DNA of 64,000 bases from Chitinophagaceae bacterium (GTDB lineage: Bacteria; Bacteroidota; Bacteroidia; Chitinophagales; Chitinophagaceae). Both the position numbers and the translations under genes were made by a program. Numbering within the stretch: the stretch's first letter is position 1; every line of letters begins with the position of its first letter. Positions 1-8,215 of the stretch are shown one piece after another. Location of the stretch: the NCBI GenBank assembly GCA_016786885.1, contig JAEUVO010000076.1, positions 1 to 64,000 on the forward strand, read 5' to 3'. Under the pieces are notes generated by a model. That model had not been told where the DNA came from. It saw only the letters and a list, made by a program, of their open reading frames with translations, and ran no database searches.

Positions 1-1502
1 TGAATGATAAGGGTAGCTTTTTAAGACCTTCTGTTGACATCAGCAAGCAATTCAAAAAAATGAATGACTGGCGGTTGGGAGTAAATTATTCTTTAGAAAA
101 GAACTCTCCACGACATAAGAACAACGATACACTGATCCCCACTGCTTTCTTCTTTGATATTTATTCAGCGTACTTAAGATCAGATGAAAGTAAGAAGAAC
201 AAGTTTGGTATTACTTTTTTTACAAGAGCTGATAAATACCCGGTGAGCAAAGAGTTTGTAAAAGGTGACAGGAGTTTGAACCTGAACTTGCAAACAATGC
301 TCGAGGGGAATGCAAAAAGACAGTTTTACCTGAATGCTACTTTCCGGAAACTGAAAGTATATAATGCTGTTGTGTCGAGACAAAAAGAGGATGAAACAAT
401 ATTAGGAAGGGCCGAGTATGTGATGAATGAATGGAAAGGATTGATTACCGGAAATATTTTATATGAAGTAGGGGCAGGGCAGGAGCAACGCCGTGATTAT
501 GCTTACCTGGAAGTACCAGCAGGGCAGGGAGAATATGCATGGATTGATTATAACAGTGATGGTATCCAGCAATTGAATGAGTTTGAGCTGGCCGCTTTTC
601 CAGACCAGGCCAAATTCATCCGGGTGTTTACTCCAACCAATGAGTTTATTAAAGCCAATTATATCACTTTGAATTACAGGCTTGATATTAATCCAAGAGC
701 CATATTGAACAAGGCTGACCTGAAGGGGATGAAGAAATTTATTTCCAAACTGAACCTTCTTACTTCCTTTCAGACCAGTAAAAAATCAATTGCTGATGGT
801 GATTTTGCCTTCAACCCCTTTAAGTATGGAGTAAATGATACTGCCCTTATTACATTGAGCACAACTATTCTGAATACTCTTTCCTTTAACAGGTTCAGCA
901 GTAAGTGGGGTGTTGATTTCAGTAACTACCGGAATAATGGTAAATCTCTGCTTACCTATGGTTATGAAAGCCGGAAGATCAATGACTGGTCAGTAAAATG
1001 GAGATGGAATTTGAGCAGAAGCTTTTCTGTTACAATAAATGGGAAAAAAGGATTGAACGCATTATATACTCCACAGTTTGCAAATCGTAATTATCAACTT
1101 TCTGTATACAGTATTGAACCTTCCATGATCTACATACGGGGAACTAAATTCAGGGTGGTTAGCAGCTACAAGTTTGATAGTAAAAAGAATCTTCCGCTAT
1201 ATGGCAATGAAAAGTCTTTATCCAATTCCATTAATATAGAATCAAGGTATAATATTCTTCAGCGAAGCTCTCTTACTGGTAAATTCACCTTAAATAGTAT
1301 TGATTACGATTTCCCGGCCAATACAACGGTCAGCTATATTATGCTGGATGGGCTGTTACCTGGTAAGAATTTCCTATGGTCTTTAGGTTTCAATAAGAGA
1401 CTTGCCAACAACCTCGAATTGAATTTTCAATATGATGGGCGTAAGGCTGGAACTTCCCGTACCGTACATTTGGGAAGGGCAGGGGTGACTGCATTATTCT
1501 AA
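1..1502 (+). CDS. Large outer-membrane beta-barrel-like protein, C-terminal part (5' end outside window)
   Basis: The reading frame is open from base 3, 19 codons before the first ATG at 60, so this is the end of a longer gene starting upstream of the window. The visible ~500 residues are rich in alternating aromatic and polar residues (many Tyr/Asn/Phe strands), as in an outer-membrane beta-barrel. A segment around bases 536-590 reads DYNSDGIQQLNEFE, an acidic D-x-N-x-D-G loop followed by Glu that resembles an EF-hand-type calcium loop. Large Bacteroidota surface proteins of unassigned function carry similar segments. The exact family is not recognised. The gene converges on the minus-strand gene ending at 1653, with a long inverted repeat between them. 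Confidence 0.75.
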   Translation, partial: NDKGSFLRPSVDISKQFKKMNDWRLGVNYSLEKNSPRHKNNDTLIPTAFFFDIYSAYLRSDESKKNKFGITFFTRADKYPVSKEFVKGDRSLNLNLQTMLEGNAKRQFYLNATFRKLKVYNAVVSRQKEDETILGRAEYVMNEWKGLITGNILYEVGAGQEQRRDYAYLEVPAGQGEYAWIDYNSDGIQQLNEFELAAFPDQAKFIRVFTPTNEFIKANYITLNYRLDINPRAILNKADLKGMKKFISKLNLLTSFQTSKKSIADGDFAFNPFKYGVNDTALITLSTTILNTLSFNRFSSKWGVDFSNYRNNGKSLLTYGYESRKINDWSVKWRWNLSRSFSVTINGKKGLNALYTPQFANRNYQLSVYSIEPSMIYIRGTKFRVVSSYKFDSKKNLPLYGNEKSLSNSINIESRYNILQRSSLTGKFTLNSIDYDFPANTTVSYIMLDGLLPGKNFLWSLGFNKRLANNLELNFQYDGRKAGTSRTVHLGRAGVTALF

Positions 1503-1566
1503 ACTGATTTCAGATTGAAATCATTATTACCGGCGAAATTAGTGACAGGCACAAAATCAATTCAAA

Positions 1567-1630
1567 ACTCACCAGGGTTTACTACTTGTATATTGCGTGT
1601 AAACAGTAAACAGGCAATACCCTGGTGAGT
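1567..1630. repeat. 12-bp perfect inverted repeat (long hairpin) between convergent genes
   Basis: ACTCACCAGGGT at 1567-1578 is exactly complemented by ACCCTGGTGAGT at 1619-1630, with a 40-nt spacer that itself contains an ATTGC/GCAAT pair and two GTAAAC copies. It sits in the 150-bp gap between convergent genes. It could be a bidirectional terminator, although no long T-run follows, or a small palindromic mobile repeat. Confidence 0.6.
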
Positions 1631-1652
1631 GAAACATTTGCTATGTGTTATC

Positions 1653-2264
1653 TCAAAATGCGAATGTGGTTCTAAGGCTTGCTACAAAATTCCTGTCCTT
1701 ATATTCATCTTCATCTTTATTAATATTTGTTATCCCTTGTGCTATTCTGAGGCCAACACTAATACGATTTTTCTGATAACCTAATCCTAATAACCCCCCA
1801 AAATCGAATCCATTAATATAGTCTTTGTAGTCGTTGGTCTGATCATTGTACTTATCTTTCGCACTTACAAGAAAACCTGGTTGCAAACCAGCCTCACCGT
1901 AAAAACCACCTTTTGATGCTGCTCTTATTACAAAGGGTAGATTAATGTAGCTTAACACGACTTTTCCTGATACATAGGTGTCTTCGTATTTTGAGCCCTG
2001 CATGGAATAAATTAACTCTGTCCTTATGCCAAGATTGTCATTCAATTCTGCCAGCCGGATTCCAAAACCGCCATGAAAACCAATTAATGACTCGTTATAG
2101 CTTTCACTATCTCCATTAATTCCAGTTGACTGGATACCGAGTATGGCATAAAAAAATTTATCAATTTTCTTTTTCTTCCTGTCTTTTTCTGAATCAGGCA
2201 GAATCTGTGCTATTACTAGTTGTGCAATCATACAACTGCATAGCAGAACTAAGAACTTTCTCAT
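1653..2264 (-). CDS. Outer-membrane beta-barrel (PorT-like) small protein
   Basis: A 203-residue protein with a Sec signal peptide (residues 1-19, cleavage after LVIAQ) and a short basic linker (KDRKKKKIDK). The rest is a run of amphipathic beta strands ending in Phe (..LRTTFAF), the usual C-terminal signal for outer-membrane insertion. The pattern fits the small 8- to 10-stranded outer-membrane barrels (PorT / outer membrane protein beta-barrel domain) that are common in Bacteroidota. It lies 60 bp downstream of the 2325-3068 gene on the same strand, so the two may be cotranscribed. The specific function is unknown. Confidence 0.7.
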   Translation of the reverse strand: MRKFLVLLCSCMIAQLVIAQILPDSEKDRKKKKIDKFFYAILGIQSTGINGDSESYNESLIGFHGGFGIRLAELNDNLGIRTELIYSMQGSKYEDTYVSGKVVLSYINLPFVIRAASKGGFYGEAGLQPGFLVSAKDKYNDQTNDYKDYINGFDFGGLLGLGYQKNRISVGLRIAQGITNINKDEDEYKDRNFVASLRTTFAF

Positions 2265-2324
2265 AAAGTTTAGTTTTAAAGGTTAAAAAATGTTCATTTA
2301 TGGTTATGCTCGTAAAGCAGAAAA

Positions 2325-3068
2325 CTAATTGGAGCTGAGGGGTGCCCTGAATACTCCTGTTTGAATGAAAGGTGCCCATACTGATCCATTATTCTTCATC
2401 TCCTTAAGGTCTGCATACAGGCTGCAGGGTGATCCCCCTTTTCCGAAAATAAAAGGGAAGCGGATATGACGGATGGGTATCTTGTTCAATCCTGCAATAG
2501 AATTGAAAATTTCTATTGCATAGTCGTAACAATTGTACTTATTGATATTATATTTTCTTTTTGCCAGTTCAACAGCCGTTTTAATTACCAGTCTGAAATC
2601 TTCTTCCTCAATTTTTTTTGATAAGGATATATTATACTCCCTGTTGTTGTTGCTTAATATTTCGCTGCGAACATTTTTGAATAGCAGGCTGGAAGCAGGC
2701 CTTCGGGGATAAAATCCAAACACACTATTTATGGTATCTGTTTCGGTCCATTTTCTGAGTATGATAAACACATGCCCGGTTTCACTCTTTACATGCACTT
2801 TTCCAGGGTTATTATTATCAGGTAAATCGGCACAAAGAGTAATGGAGTAACTCGCATTAGTGTTTACTGGTTCAAAACATAACAGGCTTTCAGAAAGTCT
2901 TTCACTGGCCGTTTTGTACTTTGAAATATTTTTCGGGTTTGCAGGAGTATTCTCGACATTGGCAATTCCCTGTGCAGATGTTGTAACTTGGGTCAGCGTC
3001 TGCAGAAGAAGAAAAGCAAACAACAGGTAGCAGTTAGCAATTGAACGTAAAGAAATATGGGTGTACAT
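2325..3068 (-). CDS. Secreted protein, possible papain-like (NlpC/P60-related) fold
   Basis: A 247-residue protein with a hydrophobic leader (about residues 10-33, ending ..TTSAQG). The mature part has a GHVFIILRKW segment (about residues 98-107) and, further on, YNCYDYAIEIFN (about residues 178-189). A conserved His in a beta strand before an N-C-x-D-Y-A helix is the arrangement seen in circularly permuted papain-like cysteine peptidases and amidases of the NlpC/P60/LRAT group. This is a motif-level guess only. No known family was recognised over the full length. It is the likely first gene of a two-gene unit with 1653-2264. Confidence 0.55.
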   Translation of the reverse strand: MYTHISLRSIANCYLLFAFLLLQTLTQVTTSAQGIANVENTPANPKNISKYKTASERLSESLLCFEPVNTNASYSITLCADLPDNNNPGKVHVKSETGHVFIILRKWTETDTINSVFGFYPRRPASSLLFKNVRSEILSNNNREYNISLSKKIEEEDFRLVIKTAVELAKRKYNINKYNCYDYAIEIFNSIAGLNKIPIRHIRFPFIFGKGGSPCSLYADLKEMKNNGSVWAPFIQTGVFRAPLSSN

Positions 3069-3156
3069 ATTACTTTATGTTAGTGGTTAACTAAATGTAC
3101 AAAATTTCTTTCTGAAAAAGCAAGACCTTAATTATTAACCGGGTAAGTGTGGCATT

Positions 3157-4254
3157 TTATACATTAAACCTAAAATGCATCACATCACCGTCTTTCACCA
3201 CATAGTCTTTTCCCTCAATTCTTAGTTTACCTACTTCACGGCAAGCAGCTTCTGAGCCATACTTCACAAAATCATCATAGCCGATCACTTCAGCTTTGAT
3301 AAATCCTTTTTCAAAATCAGTATGGATTACACTGGCAGCCTGCGGGGCTTTCCAGCCTTCGTGTATGGTCCATGCCCTTACTTCCTGCACACCGGCAGTA
3401 AAATAGGTATAGAGATTAAGCAGCCTGTAAGCTGAATGAATCAGCCTGTCGAGAGCAGGCTCAGTCATTTTATATTCTTCCATGAAGAGCTGTTTGTCAT
3501 CCGGGTTATCCATTTCTGCAATCTGTGCTTCAATAGAATTATTCATGATGATCACTTCAGCCTTTTCATTTTTAACAGCTGCTTTCAATGCTTCAGAAAA
3601 TTTATTACCTGTATGCATAGAAGCTTCATCAACATTAGCTACATATAGTACTGGTTTATCTGTGAGCAAAAAAAGATCAGCAATAGCTGCTTTATCTTCC
3701 TTTGAAAGATCCAGTTCACGGATACTTTTTCCTTTTTCCAGGTGCTCTTTGCATTGTAGCAGTATTTCGAGCTCTGCTTTCAGTTTTGGATCCGATTTAG
3801 CCAGTTTTTCGCTTCGCTGAATTTTCTTCTCTACACTTTCCAGGTCTTTGAGCTGGAGTTCCGTATCAATGATCTCTTTATCGCTTACAGGATTGATGGC
3901 CCCTTCATCACGAAGAATATTTTCGTCTTCAAAACAGCGTATCACATGAATGATAGCATCTACCTCACGGATGTTTCCCAGGAATTTATTACCCAATCCT
4001 TCCCCTTTGCTGGCTCCCCGAACAAGGCCTGCAATATCTACGATCTCTATCTGGGTAGGGACTATGCGATTAGGAACAACCAATTCAGCCAGTTTATTTA
4101 ACCGTGGATCGGGAACATCCACCAACCCCACATTGGGATCAATGGTGCAAAACCGGTAATTGCTTGCCTGTGCTTTGGCACTATTACTAACTGCATTAAA
4201 AAGCGTTGATTTTCCAACATTGGGTAGTCCCACAATTCCTGCTTGTAAAGCCAT
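3157..4254 (-). CDS. ychF: YchF/OLA1-type translation-associated GTPase/ATPase
   Basis: This universal P-loop protein of the Obg superfamily binds ribosomes and hydrolyses ATP in preference to GTP. The 365-residue length matches the family. G1 is GLPNVGKST at residues 9-17, G3 is DIAG at 73-76, and the usual NKxD motif is replaced by NVDE, the YchF hallmark that shifts specificity to ATP. The C-terminus is the TGS-like domain ending KDGDVMHFRFNV. The start at 4254 gives the canonical N-terminus MALQAGIVGLPNVGKS. A perfect Bacteroidota -7 element lies just upstream, and the neighbour on the other side is divergent. Confidence 0.97.
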   Translation of the reverse strand: MALQAGIVGLPNVGKSTLFNAVSNSAKAQASNYRFCTIDPNVGLVDVPDPRLNKLAELVVPNRIVPTQIEIVDIAGLVRGASKGEGLGNKFLGNIREVDAIIHVIRCFEDENILRDEGAINPVSDKEIIDTELQLKDLESVEKKIQRSEKLAKSDPKLKAELEILLQCKEHLEKGKSIRELDLSKEDKAAIADLFLLTDKPVLYVANVDEASMHTGNKFSEALKAAVKNEKAEVIIMNNSIEAQIAEMDNPDDKQLFMEEYKMTEPALDRLIHSAYRLLNLYTYFTAGVQEVRAWTIHEGWKAPQAASVIHTDFEKGFIKAEVIGYDDFVKYGSEAACREVGKLRIEGKDYVVKDGDVMHFRFNV

Positions 4255-4272
4255 ATCTTATTTTTCGAGGCG

Positions 4273-4280
4273 CAAAGATA
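4273..4280 (-). promoter_or_regulatory. Bacteroidota -7 promoter element TATCTTTG before ychF
   Basis: The minus strand reads TATCTTTG, a perfect match to the sigma-ABfr -7 consensus TAnnTTTG, about 19 bp before the ychF ATG. No convincing -33 TTTG is found at the usual distance, so this is only moderate support. Confidence 0.4.
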
Positions 4281-4346
4281 AGGGTTAACAGCCTGATGGA
4301 GGATTGAAACCAAACCTTTAACTTCAAAGCTTAAACTAGCGTTTAC

Positions 4347-5747
4347 ATGGCATTAAGCAGAATTTGGACAGCCTTCATTATTATAGCCCTGCTTGCAGCA
4401 GCCGGAAAATTTGCTTTTGAGCCCGGTCAACAGCAGATATTCAGCAGCCTGGTAACAGGTAAGAACTCTGATACGATTGCTGTAAGGTCATTGGATTCAG
4501 CGGCTGTTCCTGCTTCGGTTCATAGCCAGCTGAAAGACCAGAAAATAGCTATCTGGGGAAAAGGAAAAGTGTACAAAACCGGCGACAGCAACTACAGGGC
4601 ATTTAAATTATTACCCGCAAACGGAATATTTGAAACAACAAAAGATGCCGTAAATCTTTGTATCGGGCTGATTGGTATTATGGCCTTATTCATGGGTTTT
4701 ATGAGCATAGCTGAAAGGGCAGGAGGCATAAGGTTCTTATCAAGGATCATTGGGCCATTTTTTTCCAGGATATTTCCTGAAGTACCGAAGAATCATCCGT
4801 CCATGGGACATATGGTAATGAACTTTTCTGCCAATCTTATGGGGCTTGATAATGCAGCTACACCTTTTGGTATAAAAGCAATGGAAAGCCTTCAGGAGAT
4901 AAACCCTGATAAAACAACAGCTTCCAACTCGCAGCTGATGTTTCTTTGTTTACATGCATCAGGACTTACATTGATACCTACAATCATAATTGCTGACAGG
5001 GTAGCTTTAAAATCACAGCATCCTACGGATATTTTTATTCCCTGTATGATTGCCACCTTTGCGGCTACAATAGCTGCCTTACTGATCGTAGCGTACCGGC
5101 AGCGGATCAGGATCTTTCAATCAGTTATCCTTTTATGGGTACTGGGTATCTCTGCTGTTATTGTGGCATTGATCTTATATATCAAAACACTGGATGCAAA
5201 AGGGGTACAGTTATTTTCTACCAGCCTGAGCAATGGAATTATTTTGCTCATTTTCCTTTTGATCATCGCCGGTGCTATTTATAAAAAAACTCCTGTCTTT
5301 GATGCTTTTGTTGATGGGGCCAAAGGAGGCTTTGAAACAGCCATCCGCATTATTCCTTATCTGGTGGGATTGCTGGTGGCTATCAGTTTACTGCGCAACA
5401 GCGGGGCTTTTGAATTTGTAATGGATGGGATCAAAAGTATATTTATCTTTTTCGGAGGTGACACAAGAGTGGTGGATGCTTTGCCAACCGCATTATTGAA
5501 ACCGCTAAGTGGCAGTGGCGCCCGGGCCATGATGATTGATACACTAAATGCACATGGAGTGGATTCCTTTGCCGGTAATCTTGCCTCTGTATTCAGAGGC
5601 TCCTCAGATACGACCTTTTATATTATTGCCGTGTATTTTGGCGCTGTTGGAATAAAGAATACCCGGTATGCTGTTGCAACCATGCTGCTGGCCGACCTGG
5701 CCGGAATCATTACGGCTATTGCTATGGCGTATCTCTTCTTTAAATAA
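4347..5747 (+). CDS. Nucleoside-recognition (Gate) domain membrane protein, SpmA/SpmB-like fusion
   Basis: A 466-residue multi-pass membrane protein. The N-terminal half has a helix at about residues 7-25, then the SpmA-like core with FMSIAERAGGIRFLSRIIGPFFSRIFPEVPKNHPS and NFSANLMGLDNAATPFGIKAM. The C-terminal half repeats the Gate fold (FVDGAKGGFETAIRIIPYLVGLLVAIS, then LPTALLKPLSGSGARAMM). This is the fused form of spore maturation proteins A and B found in non-sporulating Bacteroidota, whose transport substrate is not established. It is divergent from ychF and followed by a strong hairpin terminator. Confidence 0.85.
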   Translation: MALSRIWTAFIIIALLAAAGKFAFEPGQQQIFSSLVTGKNSDTIAVRSLDSAAVPASVHSQLKDQKIAIWGKGKVYKTGDSNYRAFKLLPANGIFETTKDAVNLCIGLIGIMALFMGFMSIAERAGGIRFLSRIIGPFFSRIFPEVPKNHPSMGHMVMNFSANLMGLDNAATPFGIKAMESLQEINPDKTTASNSQLMFLCLHASGLTLIPTIIIADRVALKSQHPTDIFIPCMIATFAATIAALLIVAYRQRIRIFQSVILLWVLGISAVIVALILYIKTLDAKGVQLFSTSLSNGIILLIFLLIIAGAIYKKTPVFDAFVDGAKGGFETAIRIIPYLVGLLVAISLLRNSGAFEFVMDGIKSIFIFFGGDTRVVDALPTALLKPLSGSGARAMMIDTLNAHGVDSFAGNLASVFRGSSDTTFYIIAVYFGAVGIKNTRYAVATMLLADLAGIITAIAMAYLFFK

Positions 5748-5749
5748 AA

Positions 5750-5783
5750 AAAGGCTGTTCAGTTAAGAACAGCCTTTAAAAAA
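5750..5783. terminator. Bidirectional rho-independent terminator
   Basis: AAAGGCTGTTC (5750-5760), a 6-nt loop and GAACAGCCTTT (5767-5777) form a perfect 11-bp stem. A-runs lie on both sides, so it can serve the plus gene ending at 5747 and the minus gene ending at 5797. Confidence 0.85.
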
Positions 5784-5796
5784 ATACCTGAAGTGA

Positions 5797-6531
5797 TTAG
5801 CGGTCAGCAATAAGGGAAACAGTTCTTGTTCCCCGGTCAGATCCGCGGTATACAATCGTATAACTCCTTTTTGGAGTGAGGCCACCAGTAACACTCAACT
5901 TTAATAAATTGGTAGTTGTTCCTGTTGGTCTGATATAGAAAGTATCGGTTGCCAGTATTGAAGGATAGGGGATAAAGCCAGTTACATCTGTAACAGAAAC
6001 ATTTGTAAAAATGTTTGTGTTTCTGTTAAATGAAAAAATATCTACAGCCGGAATTTGATTTGGATTATAAATAAAATTAGCAAATCTTAACCGGCAGGTT
6101 GTATCACCCGGAACAACTATACTGGTCTCCACTGTTTTTTGCTTGACAGCGGTGATAGTATCATACACGAAAATGGTATAGTGCTTTCCAATCTCCATGT
6201 TTTGAGCAAATGATAATTGCGTCTGCGTGGAGGCAGTTAATGTATCTTTTACCAGGAAAGCCCTGATACCTGTAGGAACGCTGAATCCATACCCTGTTGC
6301 AGGAAATAAACTTCCTGATGCAAGCGCTGCGCCATTTACAGGTTTTGCATCTACATATACATAATTGCGGGATGCGCCAACAGTTGCGAGGAACAGCTGA
6401 ACGTTACTGCTATTCTCATTCTCATATTGGGCAACAACTCTTGAATCAAATGATTTGGTGCAGGAAACTACCAGTACTGCTGTTAACAGCAGCCCGGCAA
6501 TTCCAAATGCATATATTTTAGTTGACTTCAT
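5797..6531 (-). CDS. DUF4397-type lipoprotein downstream of susD
   Basis: About 244 residues from the ATG at 6531, which lies 25 bp after the SusD stop. The longer reading back to 6603 would overlap susD, so the internal start is preferred because it gives a lipoprotein leader, MKSTKIYAFGIAGLLLTAVLVVSC, with Cys24 as lipidation site. The body shows two tandem beta-sandwich-like modules (YVDAKPVNGAAL..YTIFVYD and LRFANFIYNP..RSYTIVYRG), as in DUF4397 proteins. Last gene of the DeoR-SusC-SusD operon; probably surface-exposed and possibly an accessory glycan-binding protein. Confidence 0.8.
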   Translation of the reverse strand: MKSTKIYAFGIAGLLLTAVLVVSCTKSFDSRVVAQYENENSSNVQLFLATVGASRNYVYVDAKPVNGAALASGSLFPATGYGFSVPTGIRAFLVKDTLTASTQTQLSFAQNMEIGKHYTIFVYDTITAVKQKTVETSIVVPGDTTCRLRFANFIYNPNQIPAVDIFSFNRNTNIFTNVSVTDVTGFIPYPSILATDTFYIRPTGTTTNLLKLSVTGGLTPKRSYTIVYRGSDRGTRTVSLIADR

Positions 6532-6556
6532 AATAGTGATTGTTTTAGCGGTTAGT

Positions 6557-8197
6557 TTACGGTTTAGAGAACCATTGTTCCTTGGTAATATAATCTGTGG
6601 CAAAAGCGCCGAGCCTGTTCAGCTCATCTATATTATACAGGTATTCAGAATTGAACCTCGGACGATGGCGATATATCCATTTACCATTATTTCTTGAATA
6701 GAGATCAGTGCCGGTTGGTGGTGCAAACTCCCTGTACACCTGCTGACCGGTAACAGGATCAAGGTCAGTGTAGTGATATCTCCTGATATCAACCCATGTT
6801 TCAACAACACCCCATCCGTACATAGCTACATATTTTTGCATCATGATATGAGAACGGGTAAGATTAGCGGCGGCAGGTACTACAACTGGGTTAGCCAGGA
6901 AAGCATCCCTGGTTCCATCAGTTATCTTATTAGCAGTAGGTACTGTAGCTTCATAATCTGCCCTTAGTTGTGCAAAATTCAGTTCAATGCCCTTTCTGTA
7001 TGCAGCAAGTGCACCTGCATTATTCCCGCTTCTGAGTAATGCTTCGGCTTTGATAAACTGAATTTCACTCGCCGTAATGATAGGGAATATTGGCGCATTT
7101 CTGAAAATATAGCGACAGTTAGCATCACTTGATGGAGCAGTAGTTGAACTAAATGCACCTCCCCAGAAATTTGCCGGCTGATCTGCTGTAGCTAATCCGT
7201 CGGTGCCTTTATTAGGTCTTGTTCCTTTAAAAGTGCCATTAGTATTCTCTCTGATTATATACCAAGCTCTGGGATCGGGGCTGCCAGTAGGAAACTGGCT
7301 GTTTACACCCTGCATCAGATCAGCAACGAACTTTGTTTGCCTGAGAGTGCCAATATTACCACGGAAGGGTGACCAGTAGCTGTAGGTTCCCACACCACCT
7401 GCGTTAGACCATTTCAGAGAAGTGTTATCTGTATTGGTTTGCATAGCAAGATCGCAATAATAAACTACAGAGTCAGCCTTATACTCAGCCTTATTAGTAG
7501 TACGATTATAGGTTCTGGCCATAACACCGTAGACAAATTTTTTCCATTTATTTACATCGCCACCATTCATGTATGCATCACCAATAGCAAGGTTCGCCTG
7601 GCTTACACCATCACCTGTTTTGGAGAGGTTGTCAAGTGAAGCCTTACAAAGGCGTTTGATTTCCTCATATACTTCAGCCTGGGTATTGTACTTAAAAACT
7701 AGAAGGTCTGGCCGAAATGCTTCATAAAGAATTACGTCATCATGGATATCTGTAAGAGTGAGCCATGCCCATGCCCTGATCGCTTGCGCAACACCTACAT
7801 AATCCCATTTTTTCTCTTCAGTTCCCCACTCAATGATGCGGTTAATATTTTGCCCCATACCATAGTAATGCATGGCCCAGATGCTGCCCATTATATCACT
7901 GCTGTTGATGAAATTATCGCCCATCTGGTCATATTGGTTACCAGTAGTGTTGGTAGCCCAGTTTTGAACAAAGCGGCCAATATACAATCCATCATTTTGA
8001 GGGCCATAGAGTGTTCCATTGGCCGAGTGCTGGATGGCCATATTGGCTATCACACCCGGTAGTAAGGTCTCAATTGGTTGTTTGATCTGGGCATTTGGGT
8101 TGGCAAACGCCTCATCTATTTTCTTACTGCAGGAACTCAGCAGCAACACCGATCCTGCTGAGACCGTATATATAAATCTGTTGATGATCTTTTTCAT
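6557..8197 (-). CDS. SusD/RagB family nutrient-binding lipoprotein
   Basis: This surface lipoprotein caps a SusC-type TonB-dependent transporter and helps capture ligand. It has 546 residues, in the usual range. The leader ends in SVLLLSSCSKK, so Cys23 is the lipidation site. The start of the mature chain (DEAFANPNAQIKQPIETLLPGVIANMA) and the C-terminal RPRFNSEYLYNIDELNRLGA segment are typical of the SusD-like family. It lies 18 bp after susC on the same strand. The substrate cannot be read from sequence, and no glycoside hydrolase gene is in this operon. Confidence 0.93.
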   Translation of the reverse strand: MKKIINRFIYTVSAGSVLLLSSCSKKIDEAFANPNAQIKQPIETLLPGVIANMAIQHSANGTLYGPQNDGLYIGRFVQNWATNTTGNQYDQMGDNFINSSDIMGSIWAMHYYGMGQNINRIIEWGTEEKKWDYVGVAQAIRAWAWLTLTDIHDDVILYEAFRPDLLVFKYNTQAEVYEEIKRLCKASLDNLSKTGDGVSQANLAIGDAYMNGGDVNKWKKFVYGVMARTYNRTTNKAEYKADSVVYYCDLAMQTNTDNTSLKWSNAGGVGTYSYWSPFRGNIGTLRQTKFVADLMQGVNSQFPTGSPDPRAWYIIRENTNGTFKGTRPNKGTDGLATADQPANFWGGAFSSTTAPSSDANCRYIFRNAPIFPIITASEIQFIKAEALLRSGNNAGALAAYRKGIELNFAQLRADYEATVPTANKITDGTRDAFLANPVVVPAAANLTRSHIMMQKYVAMYGWGVVETWVDIRRYHYTDLDPVTGQQVYREFAPPTGTDLYSRNNGKWIYRHRPRFNSEYLYNIDELNRLGAFATDYITKEQWFSKP

Positions 8198-8215
8198 TTT
8201 TTAATGATTTAAAGG

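Noticed and set aside
3482..3820. Plus-strand 112-codon ORF inside ychF
   Set aside because: It is antisense to a well-conserved gene and has the Ser-rich composition typical of shadow frames.
6532..6603. Longer N-terminus for the DUF4397 lipoprotein
   Set aside because: It overlaps susD and places 24 residues before the lipoprotein leader.
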